A stretch of 64,000 nt of DNA from Eupeodes corollae (GCF_945859685.1 NC_079149.1:116409575-116473574); one strand, 5' to 3'; positions 25,901-40,832 are shown, counted from the first letter of the stretch. Notes: a model not told the origin generated them from the sequence alone. Numbers and translations are program-made.

Positions 25901-28900
25901 TATTTTTGTAGTCAATTGTTCTAGAATAAAGCTTTTGAAATTTTAAACTTTTTCAGTTTTTCTATGTTTTTCTTATTGTTTTGAAAATAAATTTAACGAA
26001 AATCAACGATTAATTATTTCTGCATGCAGGTTTTCAAGACAGTTTCTATTTGTTCGTTCCATGTTTTCTATATTTCCAAGGTAGTGGTCATATTCTAATT
26101 TTTAAAAATCATTGCACACAAATTCTTACCGTTTTATTATTAGTCGGTATAAATTGTTTACAATAATAACATGTTTATCTTGCAGCATTTTCTATGTTTT
26201 TTGTATTAACAATTTAAAAAAAAAACGTTTCTATGTTGTTTTATTAGCTTCCTTAACAAAAACTAGTCACAAACTTTTTATTTTGAAAATTGTATATTTT
26301 ATTAATTTGGTATTAATTTATTTGAAAAATGTTGATTACGTCTTCACATATTTTTCCCTTGCTCTTAAATAAAGCTGGATAATAAATAGCAAGCATTCAC
26401 AAAAAAAAACACATTTCGAAAAACCTTTTTATTAAAATAACAGGGAATAATTCACCTGACAACTTTTCGGTTGATGTAACTTGGCTTTAAAAACTATAAA
26501 TGATTAAGTGTATAGTTTTCTTGTTTAACACAAACAAAAATTAAAATCATTATGGAAATAAAAGGTTTAAAAATGTACGAAACATAAGAATAATTAGTTT
26601 TCTTGGTAGACACATAGATTTTTGTTTGTTAGGTAAAGCAAAACATTTATCGGCTATCTGTGATTTATCCATTATGTTCCGAGTTCTAAATAATTTGTGT
26701 GGTTTAATTAAAACGGTTGTTTGTTTTTCCTTATTTTGAGTGTTTGCAAATAGCTTTTTTTTTAACGAATCCAATAACTATCCCATAGATTTGAAACTTA
26801 CAAAAAAAAACATAAGGACGAAGGACGAACATTAAATTTAAAAACTCAAAAACAGATGTTTTTGCATTCGTTAATTTGAGTGGTCTTTGTTAGTATCACA
26901 CGTCAGCTATGGTGGCGGCCAGCAGTGGATTTTTATTTAAAAAAAAATCCTCTAGTCCATCTGCTTCTGATGCAGCTCCAAGAGTAGGTATAGTTATCTA
27001 CCTATACCTATAGCTACCTGCCAACAACCCAACAACCTACATCATCACTACATAGCACCTGCACCACTACCACACCACACACCCAGAACACAGCACGAGC
27101 CAAAAGCTTGTTGTATCATATCCTTTGCAGCCTTTGCTATTTTATTTTCCTTTTGCTCATTTCGAGTTTGTGGTTTTTGTTCTGAAAGGTTCTCGCGCGC
27201 TACCTTTTGAGTGGTCTTTTGGTTGATTTTTTTTTGTTCAGGGTTGAAAAGTAAATTGCTTCATGTGGTTTGGTCATTTAATTTTGTATACCTAACTACC
27301 TATGACTATAGTATTTTAGTGTTCTAGGAAATGATATCTACCCTATTCAAACACTTGTTTTGCTATAAAATATAAAATATATATACATATATATATATAT
27401 AATAATATCCTTGCAGATGAATTGGGCCATGTGATTGGATTTTAAGAGGTGATAAGTTTTGGGTTTTCAATCTTACTTAGGTAGGTTCCAATATAATAGG
27501 GCTTTTATGTTTCATTTAACAAAATGTTCAATTCAAGAGCTTAAGATGCTTTTAGGTTCCTTGTCTAGGATATCTTTTTTATGTCAAAACAAAAACACCT
27601 CTTTCTACCTCCCTAAATCAAATAAATAAAGTACAAAAGACAAAAGAACTCACCCAGATATAGGTAAACATTATCAGCTATACTTAATATTATTATCTTC
27701 AATAAAGGATCTATCAGCCTTTTGTTGTCTGAGACTTTCGATTAAAGTATTATTGGCATATAAAAACAAAATATAATATTAACCTATTCTTCTTTTTGGA
27801 AACCAAAAAAATTAAAAACAAAATAAGTAATGGAATTATTTTCACAGGAATGATGTGTTTTGTCTGTGTGTCGTTATTGTGAGTGAAGGATATGTTCGAG
27901 AATCTGTAGGCAGGTATGAGGATTCAGTATTTTTTTTTTTTCAAACTTTTTAATAAATGTTTCAAAAGTTTTAAATGACAAAAAAAAATAGATTGGAAAA
28001 AAGTTATTTAATCAAAGTTTAAGAATCAAATGCACACATTTTTGATAAATTTAATGGAAAGTTTTTATTATCAATTTATTAAATAACATCGCTTTAACGT
28101 TAACTGTCATCTCGATATTTTAAAAAGAAATATTAACTTCTTTTGTGTTGTGTTTTTTTTGGCAGAGTTTTTTTTTTTATTATAGTCATTTAAAATACTC
28201 TTGCTTTAAAAATTCTGCTTCAAAAAATCATTTTAAGGATTATTTTCATCCTAACCTGTTTGGTCTATTTTTCTCATTAAAACTATGATTTTTTTTAATT
28301 TACGAGTTTGGTAAAATTTTTAAAAGAAGAATTATATAACACAAAGCGTACACTCATCTGAATTTCGAAAAGACAAGTCAATCAATTTATTAGATCCATT
28401 TCTGAAAAAATGTACGCATGTTTTAACTACTTTTGTTTTTTACCCTTTGGAACGTTGTTAGGGAACAGATTGGTTAGTTGGAACAATTTGTATTTAATGT
28501 CTCATAACACAGATTTTTACATTTGAAGGAAGGAACCTAAAGGGTTAAGTATTTGACTGTGTAGATCATTTTATCGAACTTAAAAATATTCGTAGAGCTC
28601 GTTTTTGATTTTGATTGATTTTGATCGAGTTTTGAAAAATTTTTGTATATACTAAGAATAAAACATTTTGGAACAAGCTTGAAAATCGATGCACTTGTAC
28701 AAAATTGCATATTTTCTTATTTAAAGTGCAAAAAATTCTTAAATCGGCTAAAAAAAAGATCAATTTTGTGGAGAGGAAAAAACAAGTAGGTTTTTGAGAA
28801 ATGATCCTCTAGTCTTTTCAAATAAAATTAGATGATACTGAAATGGTTAAATTAATCCCACTGTGTGGGAAAACATGGTCCATAAAAAATAAATCCCACA

Positions 28901-30039
28901 TTTATATCAAAATTTTATTTAAAAGTTTAAAAAAATATATAGTTAATAACAAGATTATAAAAATGAAAGAAAATTAAAGGAGTTAACTTGTAATTTTTTA
29001 CAGGTTTCTCAAAAACATACACCTGTATCGTAATTTTATTTTGTGATTATATAATTTTAGTAAGTGAAATTGATTTTGATTGACATTTTACGAGTTGTTG
29101 AAATTAATTTGTTTGCATAAAATTAAATAATTTTGAAGTCGTTTAATCTTTAATCATTCGAAAATCAATTCACAAAACATTTAATTTCAAATGCTTGTGA
29201 TTCATGTTTCCAGAAGTTTGCATATCTTCTTATTATTCAAAATCAAATCCTTAAAATTCATCACGTGGAATTTTATTAAATGTGTCTACCTTTTTATGAA
29301 GGTAAACATTTCAACCTACTTTGGGTATTAAATATTTGTGTAAACAACTTCAAAAGGATTTATTTTTCATCACAGAGTCTGTTCCTGCGAATTTTATTGA
29401 ACTCTAATCACATAAACTCTTCAATACATGAGATTTTTGAAGATGCGATAACAAATAAACATATAACATATTAAGATAAACAGAGCGCAGAAGACAGACC
29501 TCTTTTGTCAGAATTCTTATCATAAATGATTCAAGAGGCTCTGTCTGGCGCCGCTTTTCAACAAAACAGCTAAAGGAGTGGTGAAAAACACTCACACACA
29601 ATACCTATAAATATTTACCCGTACTTGCTTAAATGTCATACAAAATAACAACACTCATCATATAATTTCACACATCCTTTTGGAAATCGATATGATGTCA
29701 GTCAAGCTAGTTGTCAGAGGTTTACTCTGATAATAGCACAGCATGTTGTCAGTTTATACAAACACAATTCCATTATCTGATGTTTTGTCGAACAATATAC
29801 TCGTATGTATGGGTAAAGTGTTAAAATGCAATTCTTTACCATTTAAGGATAAAGATATTATCAATCGATTGAACTGAGTGTTAGAAGTGGAATGATCATC
29901 GACTTGAAAATCGGTGTATAGGCAACTATTTTTGAATTATATTTATTTAAAGGTTGGTCCTTTCTTCAGCAAGATTCTCTAAATATACATTGAAGATTCT
30001 AAAATTTTGAGATTATGTAAAGGGTTTTCCTATTGGCGT
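22963..30039. other. Non-coding stretch with scattered GC-richer islands
   Basis: No supported exon. GC-richer islands lie at about 23450-23530, 23840-24020, 24256-24470 (triplet-rich, see findings) and 26890-27230 (GCGGCCAGCAGTGG, CGCGCGCTACC). Between them the DNA is AT-rich. TTTCTATGTTTT-like words recur loosely at 25.8-26.2 kb. Confidence 0.5.
27377..27402. repeat. AT dinucleotide microsatellite
   Basis: An interrupted (AT)n run, ATATATACATATATATATATA-like, in AT-rich non-coding DNA. Confidence 0.8.
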
Positions 30040-30490
30040 GGGTAGATTTTGGCACCCCGTGGAGGCCATTTTGTTTTGGTGACATCTGTCAAATCTTTTG
30101 TTTTTTATTTAGTTGTTTATGCAAAATCATTATAGTTAGTTACACGATTTAACAGCACGTTCAAACGATAAAACGTTAATATTAAAATAAGTATTTGTTG
30201 ACGCAAACGTTATCCGCATTGCGCCCATTTTACGATAGACGTGGTAACCCTCACAGTCGAATCTTCAATTTGGAGGCCAAATTTGAGACGACCGGTTCAG
30301 AAAACAATCAGCCAACAACAATCAACAAGATGGACAGAGAATATCGCCGCGGTCCGTAAAACTGTAATCTATTTGTGCACAAAAACTGGGCCTTTCGCAG
30401 ACTTCAACTAGATAATTTGAAACAATTGTCGATCGTGCTTATATCTGGACAAGTTAAGGATTATGTACGAGAACACCTTCTAGGTTAGTT
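30040..30490 (+). mobile_element. Decayed mariner-like transposase, N-terminal part with 5' end
   Basis: On the plus strand, ALRPFYDRRGNP and LEAKFETTGS read as the helix-turn-helix DNA-binding region of a mariner-like transposase. After a frame change, RWTENIAAVRKTVI follows. The preceding 150 bases contain GACATCTGTCAAA-type sequence that may be the element's 5' untranslated or terminal region. Stops and shifts are frequent. Nothing recognisable continues beyond about 30490. Confidence 0.65.
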
Positions 30491-32382
30491 AGATTTTTAA
30501 GTATTTTTAAGAATTAATTTTAAGAAAAAAATTAAAAAATAAATATTTTAAAAGGTTCTTTTAAATCCCATTTTCTTTTAACATGACAATAAAAACATAG
30601 ACACAGCTAATAACACTAAAAAATGCAACAAATAATTAATTGTACTAAAAACGAAACATAAATTAGTATGTATACGAGAAATCGACAAATAATTAGGTAC
30701 TGAAAACTCGTATGTCACGCACTAATAATTAAAAAAAAAAAAATGTAATAGTTTTTAACTTTATTTAACTAAGATACAAATTGTTCGACTTTCAGGAACA
30801 CAAATAAACAATTAACAAAAAAACAGTTGCAAATACGTGCGAATTGATCATAGAAAATTTTATGAAAAGGATATGGTATTTAAACAACCATTGATTTTTC
30901 TTAAAAAATACCCGTTTTTTTTTTAAATATCAAAATAAAACCCTGCATTTACTAAAATTGTGCAATACAAAAATTAACTAATAATCTCAAAAAGTGCAAT
31001 TACTTTTATAAACAATGCGTAAAACAATTTTTGTTTCGATTTAAGTCTTCCGAATAATTTTACGAAAGCAAACCCTTTTAACCTCTCTGTCATATACCAA
31101 TACAATTATACAGGTACTCAAAAACCCTTGCTCAATTATTGCCAGCTTGAAATTTTAATGCGTAGACATAATGTAACTGACTGAACTTTACCTTCCCCGT
31201 TGCGACGACTTTAGCATCTACACAATTACGTGCTATACCTAGAACTACCTATAAAAATCATATGCCCATAATCTCTCTCATCGAGCATGAAAAATGTTAA
31301 AAAAAAAAAACGGTTCCACTTCATAACTAACAGATAAAAAGTTGAAACTTCAAAAAGGATTTAAAAAATACCCTACGCGCCGTTATTTATGCACAGAGCA
31401 CATCAGAACCAAACGTAGATACCTACATAAGTATTTGTTTGCCTAGCTATAGATATTCACAAGTGTACCAGCTATCCAAGTTTGAGTGTTCTGTGTGTTG
31501 CTCTTGAAGTGTAATTACGTTAATGCATGTTTTTCCGCGCGCTAATTTTTAAAGTGGCTTCCTTAATGTGATGCCCTTGCAATGTTATATCCACCAGAAA
31601 ACAGAATCGAAACTCCGCACGAAAGGTTAAACCTACGTACCTACCATACAAAAAAAACAACAAGAAATTAAAAATGAGAAAAAAACATTACAGGAAGATT
31701 ATTCCATGACTGAACATGTAATGATTAAGCATTCGTCTGATTTAGCTTTTACTACAGAAAAAACGCCCACTACAAGTATCTACATATATATATACCTTTG
31801 TCTGCATACGTAAGCTTTGCACCAGCTAAAGAAAAAGCAAGAGCTACCAGCATGAGTGCTAGAATGACCTCATCCATCATTTTGTGTTGAATTATAAAAA
31901 TGTGCGGGGTTTCTCTTTCTGTGCGAGATTTCTGGATTTCGATTGTACGTAGAGGTATAGGTACCTTCTTTCTACGTAACGTAAAGAGTCCTTTTTTTAG
32001 AGAATATTAAGGTATTTAAATGCAACTCGTTAAGGATTTTCCTTTATTTATTTTGATTCTGTGTTAATATGCCTACTTTTGCAAAAAAGGATTTTTTATA
32101 TTGTCATCAAGTAGGTAGTAGGTACCTATTTTCGTGGGTTGGTTTGTGTATTTGATAGATGGTGGTTCTTAAGTGAATGCAAAGATGGCGTCTGTTGACA
32201 TTTAATTTAAGTGTAAGTTGAATAATGTCAAAAAATAGGACTTAGAAAGATAAGCATACTTTTCTATATACATATACATACATACATTAATGGCTTTAGT
32301 TTTGCCAAAGTAATTCTTTTTATATATGTTTTCAATCCTGTTGAATAAAGTTTGACACTTGAATAGATATTTAATAAAAATT

Positions 32383-32394
32383 GGGGGGGGGGGG
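32383..32394. repeat. Poly-G run of 12
   Basis: Twelve consecutive G in strongly AT-rich surroundings. Confidence 0.9.
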
Positions 32395-34200
32395 CTCATT
32401 TTATGAACATTAGATCATACCAACTAATTAAATAGAAAGATCAATTAAAATTAGGTACCTTTTTAAATGAAATTTTTGGAGAGGTACTTAAAACAATGTT
32501 AATTCTAAAGCATGAAGAGTTTAAAAATACTGCTCATTATTTTTGAAAGTTCAGGTTTTTTGCAAACGGTGTCTGAAATTATATGCAAGATTTTCAAATA
32601 AACTCTATTTTTTGAAAAATGTGTAAAACTATTTTATTTAAGATTTATTAAGTTTCACATTAGTAAATTATGAATGATAAAATTAGTCTTCTGTAATACT
32701 TTTTTTTATTAAATACAACGGTGCTTTTTAACTTTCCAGATTTTATTGCTTAATGAATGGTTTTTCAAATGTGCTCTCAACGACTTTTTACTTCCTAATA
32801 CTCACGTTGTTGTCTGGCTTATTGGCATATTTTAGGCAGCTTATATAAAATGGTTTAACGAACTTCACAATCATATTTGTTTACAGAACAACTTATGTAT
32901 ACTTTTAAGCTTCAACCGTTTTAAGCTCGTTTATCAACCACTATTAATTACCAGCTAATCAATAGTTTTAAAGCTTATAATCGACTGCTTACCATCTGTG
33001 TATCAAAAGTCTTAATCCTGTTTTTAGTGGTTTTTAACCGTCTTACCGGTATCTTTGGCTTCTTACCAGCTTTTAAACTGTTTTGACGACGGTTTTCATA
33101 AAGAAAATTATCAATGTCTTTTACTTAGCTTTTCGGTTTCTTAATGGTTTGACACTGACTTGAAAAATGTCACAGTTAATCAGCTGTCTATCGGTTTTCG
33201 ACATTTTTTCAGTTTCAAATATCAACAACGGCTTATTAATCGTTACAAAACATTGCCTTTCTTGTTTAAAAAAAAATCTTTAAATAGTTCTTTTACACCA
33301 CAAGTATTTGAAGTTTAAAATTCATGTTCTCTTATGAAACTATTTCGTCGCTTTTTAAATTAAATTTTTTCAAACCATATTTTGTTTACACCTCTTGCGA
33401 GACGTCATTCTCCTTTATGTCATTTTCACTCTGGGAGCTCTATTTGTATCACAAGTTCTCGAATGCTTCGGCAATCGAAAAATCTTTGGTTCCTCTTCAA
33501 GTTTCGGTGTGACCATTCTTATTAAATTCGTTCACTTATAACTTAAAATGGGACAAATTCATACTTTTTTTTTGTTGCGAAATGATTTAAAACACATCTC
33601 TATGTCATGTAGTTTTAACATTTATTTTGATTAGGACTTATTCAAAACTCCAAAAACCACGTTTCATTAAAACTGACTCGTAAAACAATCTGTCATCAAA
33701 TGAACTATATCTCACCAACCAGTTTTATGAAACATAATTCCTTCTATACGAATATATTATAAGAAGTTACCCCGTTTAACCTTACCAAGCCAATGGCATC
33801 AATCAACATCTCTCTGTCTTCTCTCAAAATTAATCTAGAACCAACTTTTCTTGTTATTTAAATCTAAGTATGGCTGAACCATAACCAAGATGGCTATAAT
33901 TTTAAATCCAAATGGTTGCAGATAATGGAATTTACCCATCACATGCAACACACAGATAACGGCGACTTGAACCAAAAGATAAAAAAGTAAAAGAAAACAA
34001 AAAAACTGAACCCTCTTTTAACTTCAAGTCAGAATGGCTTGAACATAATTTTTCAATTTATCAATTGAAATGTACGTACCTAACCTACCAGCTAGCAGTT
34101 ATACTCCATACCTCTCTGTACCAATGCATCAAGCGGGGAGTAAAAAGTGGGATGACTGAAGATTTAGCTCGTACCTTATTCCAGGCACAAATATATTTAT

Positions 34201-34216
34201 ACACACACACACACAC
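34201..34216. repeat. (AC)8 microsatellite
   Basis: Eight AC dinucleotides following ATATTTAT. Confidence 0.9.
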
Positions 34217-37200
34217 TCCTCATTCCACTCCAAACCCTGAATCCCCAAATGTACCATACAAGTTCTCAAATAATCTTCAACTACCGACCAGGATGAGACT
34301 CTGATGCTTTGGACATGATGAAGATTTATCTTAGCTTCGCTTATCTGAAACGAATCTTATAATAGAGGTATGTAAGTACGTGTATCTATATCTTTTAGGA
34401 ATAACCATCGTGTAACTAGATATAGAATTCACCATAATGCAACGGTGACTTATCCTCTATCTTGAGCAGCAGCAACTTTAGCCCAAACCATCATCAGCAA
34501 AAAATAAAAGAAAAAAAACACATATTGCACAATTTATATATATCCACATAAATATACGCCAGTTTTTGTATGTAGGTACAGTTGTAGGTACATACATAAA
34601 TATATATTTCTTTCCATTGGATATTTTATTACGTGTCATAAATTTTTTACCATGATGGAGGCAGGGGGATATTTTTTCATCGTACGTGTCTTATGACACC
34701 CCCAACAATAGAAAAAAAAAAGAAGAAATTAAGTATATGATTGAGTTGTGTGTTCTTGCTTATTAGCATAATTATCTATGAAATTACTATATAAGTAGAG
34801 TATATTATTAACATAGGTAGATACAAGAATGGTTTTCCAATAAGTAGTTTCATATTGAAGAGTCTGCTATTTCGAAAGCTGTAACTTTTAAAACTGTCAT
34901 CTTTTGACAGTTTCAAAAATGACGCAACACATACTTAAACAATGCATTAACATTTTTATCCAAAATCACAACAAAGTTTTGCATCACGAAGAGTAGAAGA
35001 ATTTTTCTGGTCTAACATATTTCTCAAAAAGATTATATTTTTCTACCTTTCTGCAGTTAAATAAATATAAATTTATATTTTTCTTTTTAAAAATGCTTGT
35101 TATTTTGTATGGAAACTTTTATTAAAAAACCTATGTGGAATCTAATTTCTGCAATCTTAAATAAAAACTCTCAAAACAATTCCTTCTTTGCCTTTTTTTT
35201 AATTTCAGGATTAACTATGATTTGTTAACCCTTTTTTTGAAGTATCGAAAGCGACATTTTTTAGACTTTATTTAAAATTTGAATTTTGGAAATAATACAT
35301 ATCAAGGATTGACTCGAAATTTACCAAAAATAAAATCAGAATATTTTAAACAAAAAATAGGTTGCCCGAAGATTAAGTGTTTAAGAATATTTCCATATTT
35401 AATTTTTTTAAGAAAATTCTTAACATTATTCTAAAATTCAAGCTCGTAGTTAATGTTTTAAAGTAATGCCGGGAGTTGTATTGAGCGCTTCCTGTATTTA
35501 AATTTATATGAAACAATGTGTTTATGAGTTATCACATTGTGCATAGATCAAATCATATCGTTTAAATGTGCGCCGTGGATTCCTAGGTCAAGAACATCTT
35601 CATACATATAAGTCAGACCAATTTTGACCAATTGCAGAATACCAGATTCCTATGTGAAATAATCTTACAGTTTTGACTTAGTTGAAAGCAAACATTGTTG
35701 GTGCATAAAAACGCAAATCCCTTTATATCTCGACATAGTTGAAAATAAACAGACCAACACCGTTCTCAAATAAATATGTACCAAAATCCAAACCAAACAG
35801 TCGCTTTATGGTTTGGTTAAACCTTATCCTCAATTTTTTTTTTTTTTTGTGAAGTTGACTGTTTATCCAGCCATTTAAGCCTTTTACCCTTAAAATTCTA
35901 AACTTTTTCGATTTCTTAAGAATATTTTTATAAGACTTATTAGAGAAAGCGTTATGAAACTTTTTTATCTTCGATCATCTTAAAATAAAACAAATTTGCT
36001 ATCATCCTGATTTGGACTTCTTTTTCGTAAATTAAAAACCTTAAATTAAAACGAAGATAATGGCCTTTTTTATGATACTCAAAAACAATTTTTGCTATAT
36101 TTTTACATTTTAGAGCGAAACAATTGTTACTTGCTCTTAAGTTTAAAAATGAAATATATCCCAAACTTCTTTAAAAATGCTCATATTATATTTTTTCCAT
36201 TGTTTTCTAAAACTAACTTGGTAGTATTTTTTTGTTTAATTTTGGTAGTTATAAAATCCAAAACTGTAAAAAAAAACTTCTTTCAATATTATTTTTGTTA
36301 TTCCAATCCAATACCAGTCCTTCAAGAACAGTAGTTCAAAAAAATTCGTGGATACCATCAACCCACAATGGGCCGTCCGGCCGGTAGGTTTGGGTATAAG
36401 GGAAACTATGTACATTTCGCGCATTCAATTGTGGAATATTAACACTGTCATTGATCATAATGACAATATACACAAACACACACATAAATTAAATAAAAAT
36501 AAAGAAGAAATTACCATATACACAGTGATGAAGGATATAAAAACATATCTACATACATAAATATCTCTGTCCGCTATAGGCCCCGCCAAAGACCCCAGAT
36601 CCAGGCCCATTCAGCTACTTCAACTTACATTATACAGCCACACCTATCTTGTTACAAATTAATTTACTTCTGTCTCCCTTAACAAGAAGCCAATTAAATG
36701 CCTCTGGTTCGTGTTCCAAATGAATCCGCAATCTCTCCCCCAACCCCCGCCTCCTTCAAGGCGTATATATCTTCCAAAAACTAACCTCACATTTCATGAG
36801 CCAGTAAGCATTGTTGTTGTTGTTTGTATATATATAAAGAATGAAAAAGAACACTAGCCGGAATAGGAATAGACTCAGGAATTTGTTAGGAATTCCCAAA
36901 TGGCATTTTGGTTAGATTGTGTTGTACTAGTATTACCTACACATATATGTATATCTTAAAAACAACTATAGAACACAAAAGGAAACAAGACAAGACAACG
37001 AAAAGAAAAAAAAAACTAAGGAAATTAGAACCAAAATAAGAAAATTGAAATTGAAATTCCAGCTAAATGAATTCTAGGTCTAATGTTGAGTTATTTTTAT
37101 TGAGTTACAAAATTCAAGGCTCTAAATGAAAAAGATCTGGTTTTTCAAAATTCAATTAAACTTTTTGATATACGTTTCTAGAGTCTAGGTATGCACGAGG

Positions 37201-38769
37201 TATCGTTTTTCTCTTCTCGATGAATAGAGGGCGAGCTCTTGACACCAATATATTCTCACTTATATACAAAAACAATACGATCATAAGAATTTTTTAATTA
37301 AATTAAATTTTTAGAAATCAAACATTAAATAAAGACTCCTAATTTATATTGGTTCCATCAAATTCAACAAAATTAAATATTTCAAAAAACAAATTAAACA
37401 TTTGACAGTAAGAAAATACAATTTAAAAACTGATTGGTGAAATAGCGCCTTAAACTCCTGTAGCTATCAAAAAGGCCGAGTTTTCTTCTTTCCTTTATTT
37501 TTCTGTACAAATTATGAATTTGACAAGAATCAGCAGAAGAATTATTATCCTTAATTCTTATGCTTACATTCCTATTCATACATTTTACTAACATTGTTGC
37601 TTTGCTTTTACGACACAGGACATAATATAATAAAAATATGGGGTTGGTCTTGTTATACATTGTATCTCGTCCTTTATTACCAAGTTAGGTTCATATTTCA
37701 TAATTTCAGGTAGTTGAATAGTATTTCGTGTTGTTCTTGTTTTGGAAGCCGACAACGACTTTCAGTGGGTGGGTGACAAAATGGGATCAGGATACCGGAA
37801 CAATGCACTCACACTCCCATCAATTATCACATTAGTTGAGTGCTTATTTTTTTCTTCTTACAAATTGAAGCCAGACGGCTAGCGAGGAGTCCGACGCCGC
37901 CGTTTCCATAGCTATCGTCATCAGGTTGCTTTATATGGTATCCTGGAGGACATCAATTAAAATGCACAAGAACATACCTTTACCTTACATCTACCTTTGT
38001 GAGTTGTTGAATTGAATTTGTGGGTTTATTAAGGGGGTATGAGAATGATGGGTGCAGTGGGATTGGGATCGAGTCAGTTCTGACTTGAACTCCCACACGA
38101 CACCATTCATCATCATTATTTCGTGTGAAGAGACCACAAACAAAAAAGAAAAGGAAACATAAAATGTTGTATGAAAGAAAATAAAATTAACGAACACAAA
38201 CCATAAGAAATAAGAGAATCGAGTCGAAGAGGTCGTGTTCTATATTTTTTTTTTGGTTTACTTGAACTTTAATGTTCATCGAATATGTTGACCCGGGAAT
38301 ACCATCCATCGATATACACACAAGTTATTCCTTTAAGAGGTGTGGATTTAGTGAGGACATATATACGATCCAGAGAGACTTGTTTTCGACGTCTTCTTTC
38401 CAGTTTTTGTTACATTTTTGTTATTTTTTATGATAAAAAGTTGAACGCAGAAAATCGAATGTACCTTCCATTGGATGGGGTGGTTGGAGGTTTAGTATAC
38501 TTGGAAATGTATAACAATGGTTTCCTTTTTCTTAGAGAGTTAAACTTGTAATTCTTTTGGATTAATAGTTTATTTCTTAAAGAATATAAACAATGTATTG
38601 AGGGTGGACATTGTTAACTTCTGTCAGCAAGGGCATGGTTATGGTTGTTAAATGCCATCAACTTGGGTTGTCTCTCTAGAACGTTGCTTAGGTAAATGTA
38701 ATTATAATAAAAAAAATCGTTAGTAACACTTTTGTCAATTTTTAATTAATAAACAGAAAAGTAAAAATC

Positions 38770-39120
38770 AAGCACAATTATTTTATAAATGTCATGGCTG
38801 GATCGGACGTAGTATTTTTTAAAGATCCAATTTTCGATGACTTTTAACGACATTTGTGGCAATGACAGCGCAAATGTTATACACCAACTGTTCAAGTGTT
38901 TTGGTGTTATCGGTGTAGACTAGTGTTTTCACATATCACGTACGCGATCTTGGAGGCCAATTCAAGAATCTTTACGTTACCAAACGTTTTCTCCTTTAAA
39001 TCAATTTTGTCACGAGCTGTATGACACTCGTATGTTGCACCACCTTAAAACCATACCTCCTGCATATTTTAGTTATTCAACTACGGAACGAACAAACATA
39101 AGTTAGTAACTACGCCCTAT
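38770..39120 (-). mobile_element. Decayed mariner-like transposase, C-terminal part
   Basis: On the minus strand, shifted frames read GATYECHTARDKIDLKEK, corresponding to the region around the second catalytic Asp (that Asp codon itself is lost here). Then TKTLEQLVYNI and KSHRKLDL follow, the tail of a mariner-like transposase. Multiple frameshifts and stops are present. No terminal inverted repeat was identified. Confidence 0.6.
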
Positions 39121-39630
39121 TGCGGTCATCATTCAGTGCAACATTCTGGTCAGGATGAAACAAGGTCTCAACATAAACTTGAGGATTATCATCACTCTTT
39201 TCTTGGTATTACTCTTTTCTGTCTAAAAGTCGGTAAGCAAATTTCGTTTATGAATTTTTTTCCAAAGAATCATGATTTTCAAAACAATTTTGAACAATTT
39301 GAAAGCGTTGTTAAGGCGTAAGTTAATTGTTCAAATATCAAACCAATCAAAAAAAAAAAAACTCTACTGACCAAATGGGCGCCAGTTAAAAAAGTGTTAG
39401 CTTTATAAATATCAATAGATCGCAATTGATGTTTATTGCAATTTATTTTATAAACACATTTTCAGATCTGTATCTTAAAAGAAACATACTTATGTATCTT
39501 AATTTTTTTTTTTATTTAAGTTGGTTGGTTAAATTAAAACCATCTTTTTGATTTAGCACAAAGAAAGTGCGAATACACCTTAGTGACCCAACACAACAAA
39601 GTTGGTATTTGTGTTCGTTTCGATTTATTA
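39121..39630. other. Non-coding stretch, no gene seen
   Basis: AT-rich DNA between the mariner relic and repeat copy G. It may include unrecognised remains of either. Confidence 0.5.
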
Positions 39631-40832
39631 TAAACTTCCCATATGAAGTTATTGTAATAGGTCCGATTTTTCAAATTGTAAATTTTGACATTTCTCGACG
39701 TTTCAAGATTTTTAGAAAGATGTCTATTCGTGCGTGAGTACGTACGTTCGTACATCCGTACGTATGTACGTTGTACGTCCGTACGTTCGCGAAGTTTTTG
39801 TTCGTCGTCCACAGTTCAAGAACCAGTACAGATATCGACTTCAAATAAATTTTGTTTTACAGATAATAATGCAGATAGAGCTCTTAAAAAATTGCGTTAT
39901 TGGTTTTTTTTACCATATCATTTTGAAAAATAGGTGAACATTTTGAGAAACCTTTAATATCTCAATATATTGTAACGTAATATCAAACAAGTATATTGTT
40001 TATAAATTATTACCTTCAAAACAAATTTGCGCAACGAAAAATAACGTTTTTAACATCTAGTTAAATTTTGAGAAAGATCGAATAGACAGTTTCTTTAAAA
40101 AAAAATAAAAATCTAAAAAAAAAAAACATTTCTAAAAGTTCGTAAAAATTAATTTTCGATCTAAATTTTTTTTTAAATTTGAGGTTATGACTTTCAACTT
40201 AATTTATCTTATAAGAAATATTGTTTAAACATTCAGTAAAATTTGGAGAAAAAAAGAATTCATAGTTTTTTTTACAAAAAATAAAAACCTAAAAAAAAAT
40301 TTAGAAAAAGTTCGTAAAAATTGATTTTCCACTCAAATGTCTTTTCAAAAATTAAAAATATTGGTTTCACACTCATTTTATCTCATATAAAATATTGTTT
40401 TCGACATTGTGTACATTTTTTAATAAAAATACAATAGTCCCTTTTTTCATAAAAAAATAAAATCTACAAAAAACAGTATAAACATTTGTTAAAAATGATG
40501 TTCGGTTCTCTATATCACATGAACAATACTCGTAGAAGGTATTGGCGTCAAATTAATTTCATTCATTAATTTCATTCATTGTATTTCTTTATATAAGAAA
40601 TAAAAGTTTTAAGAAATTCTACTAAAATTGGTTAATGACTAAAAAATCTCTTTAACAAAAATATATTTTGAAATCAAACTATTTCATCATATTCAAAATA
40701 TTGTTATTTATTTTCAAATTTCTTAAAATAATTCAATTGAGAACACAAAACTCGAAAACGTTCAAATTTTGTAAGCAATACAAATCAACAGACAGGATGG
40801 GATCAGTGTGGGTCGCATTACCGCCTCTTTAA
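39631..40832 (+). repeat. Modular dispersed repeat, copy G (full structure)
   Basis: A 1.2-kb plus-strand copy. The head is AACTTCCCATATGAAGTTAT followed by an unusually long run of GTACGTACGTTCGTAC-type sequence. There are several body units and a tail GACAGGATGGGATCAG then GCATTACCGCCTC, with TTAA at the right end. Confidence 0.85.

Larger units (their letters stand above)
30491..38769. other. Non-coding stretch, no gene seen
   Basis: Presumed intronic DNA with microsatellites (AC at 34201, G12 at 32383). Less AT-rich islands lie near 31490-31600 (TAATTACGTTAATGCATG, CCGCGCGC), 36560-36790 and 37860-37940. No splice-bounded coding segment was found on either strand. Confidence 0.5.

Noticed and set aside
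26112..26372. Hydrophobic 86-codon frame as the missing Beat signal-peptide exon
   Set aside because: AT-driven hydrophobicity throughout, no donor in the required phase, no signal-cleavage-like end.
37690..37720. CAG|GTAGTT as a second recursive-splice site
   Set aside because: Weak pyrimidine tract and non-consensus donor. The same applies to sites near 19352, 29004, 31115 and 45965.
39685..39937. Overlapping frames rich in R, T, V and Y in repeat copy G
   Set aside because: Produced by the GTAC/CGTA-rich head of the modular repeat; the same region gives frames on both strands.
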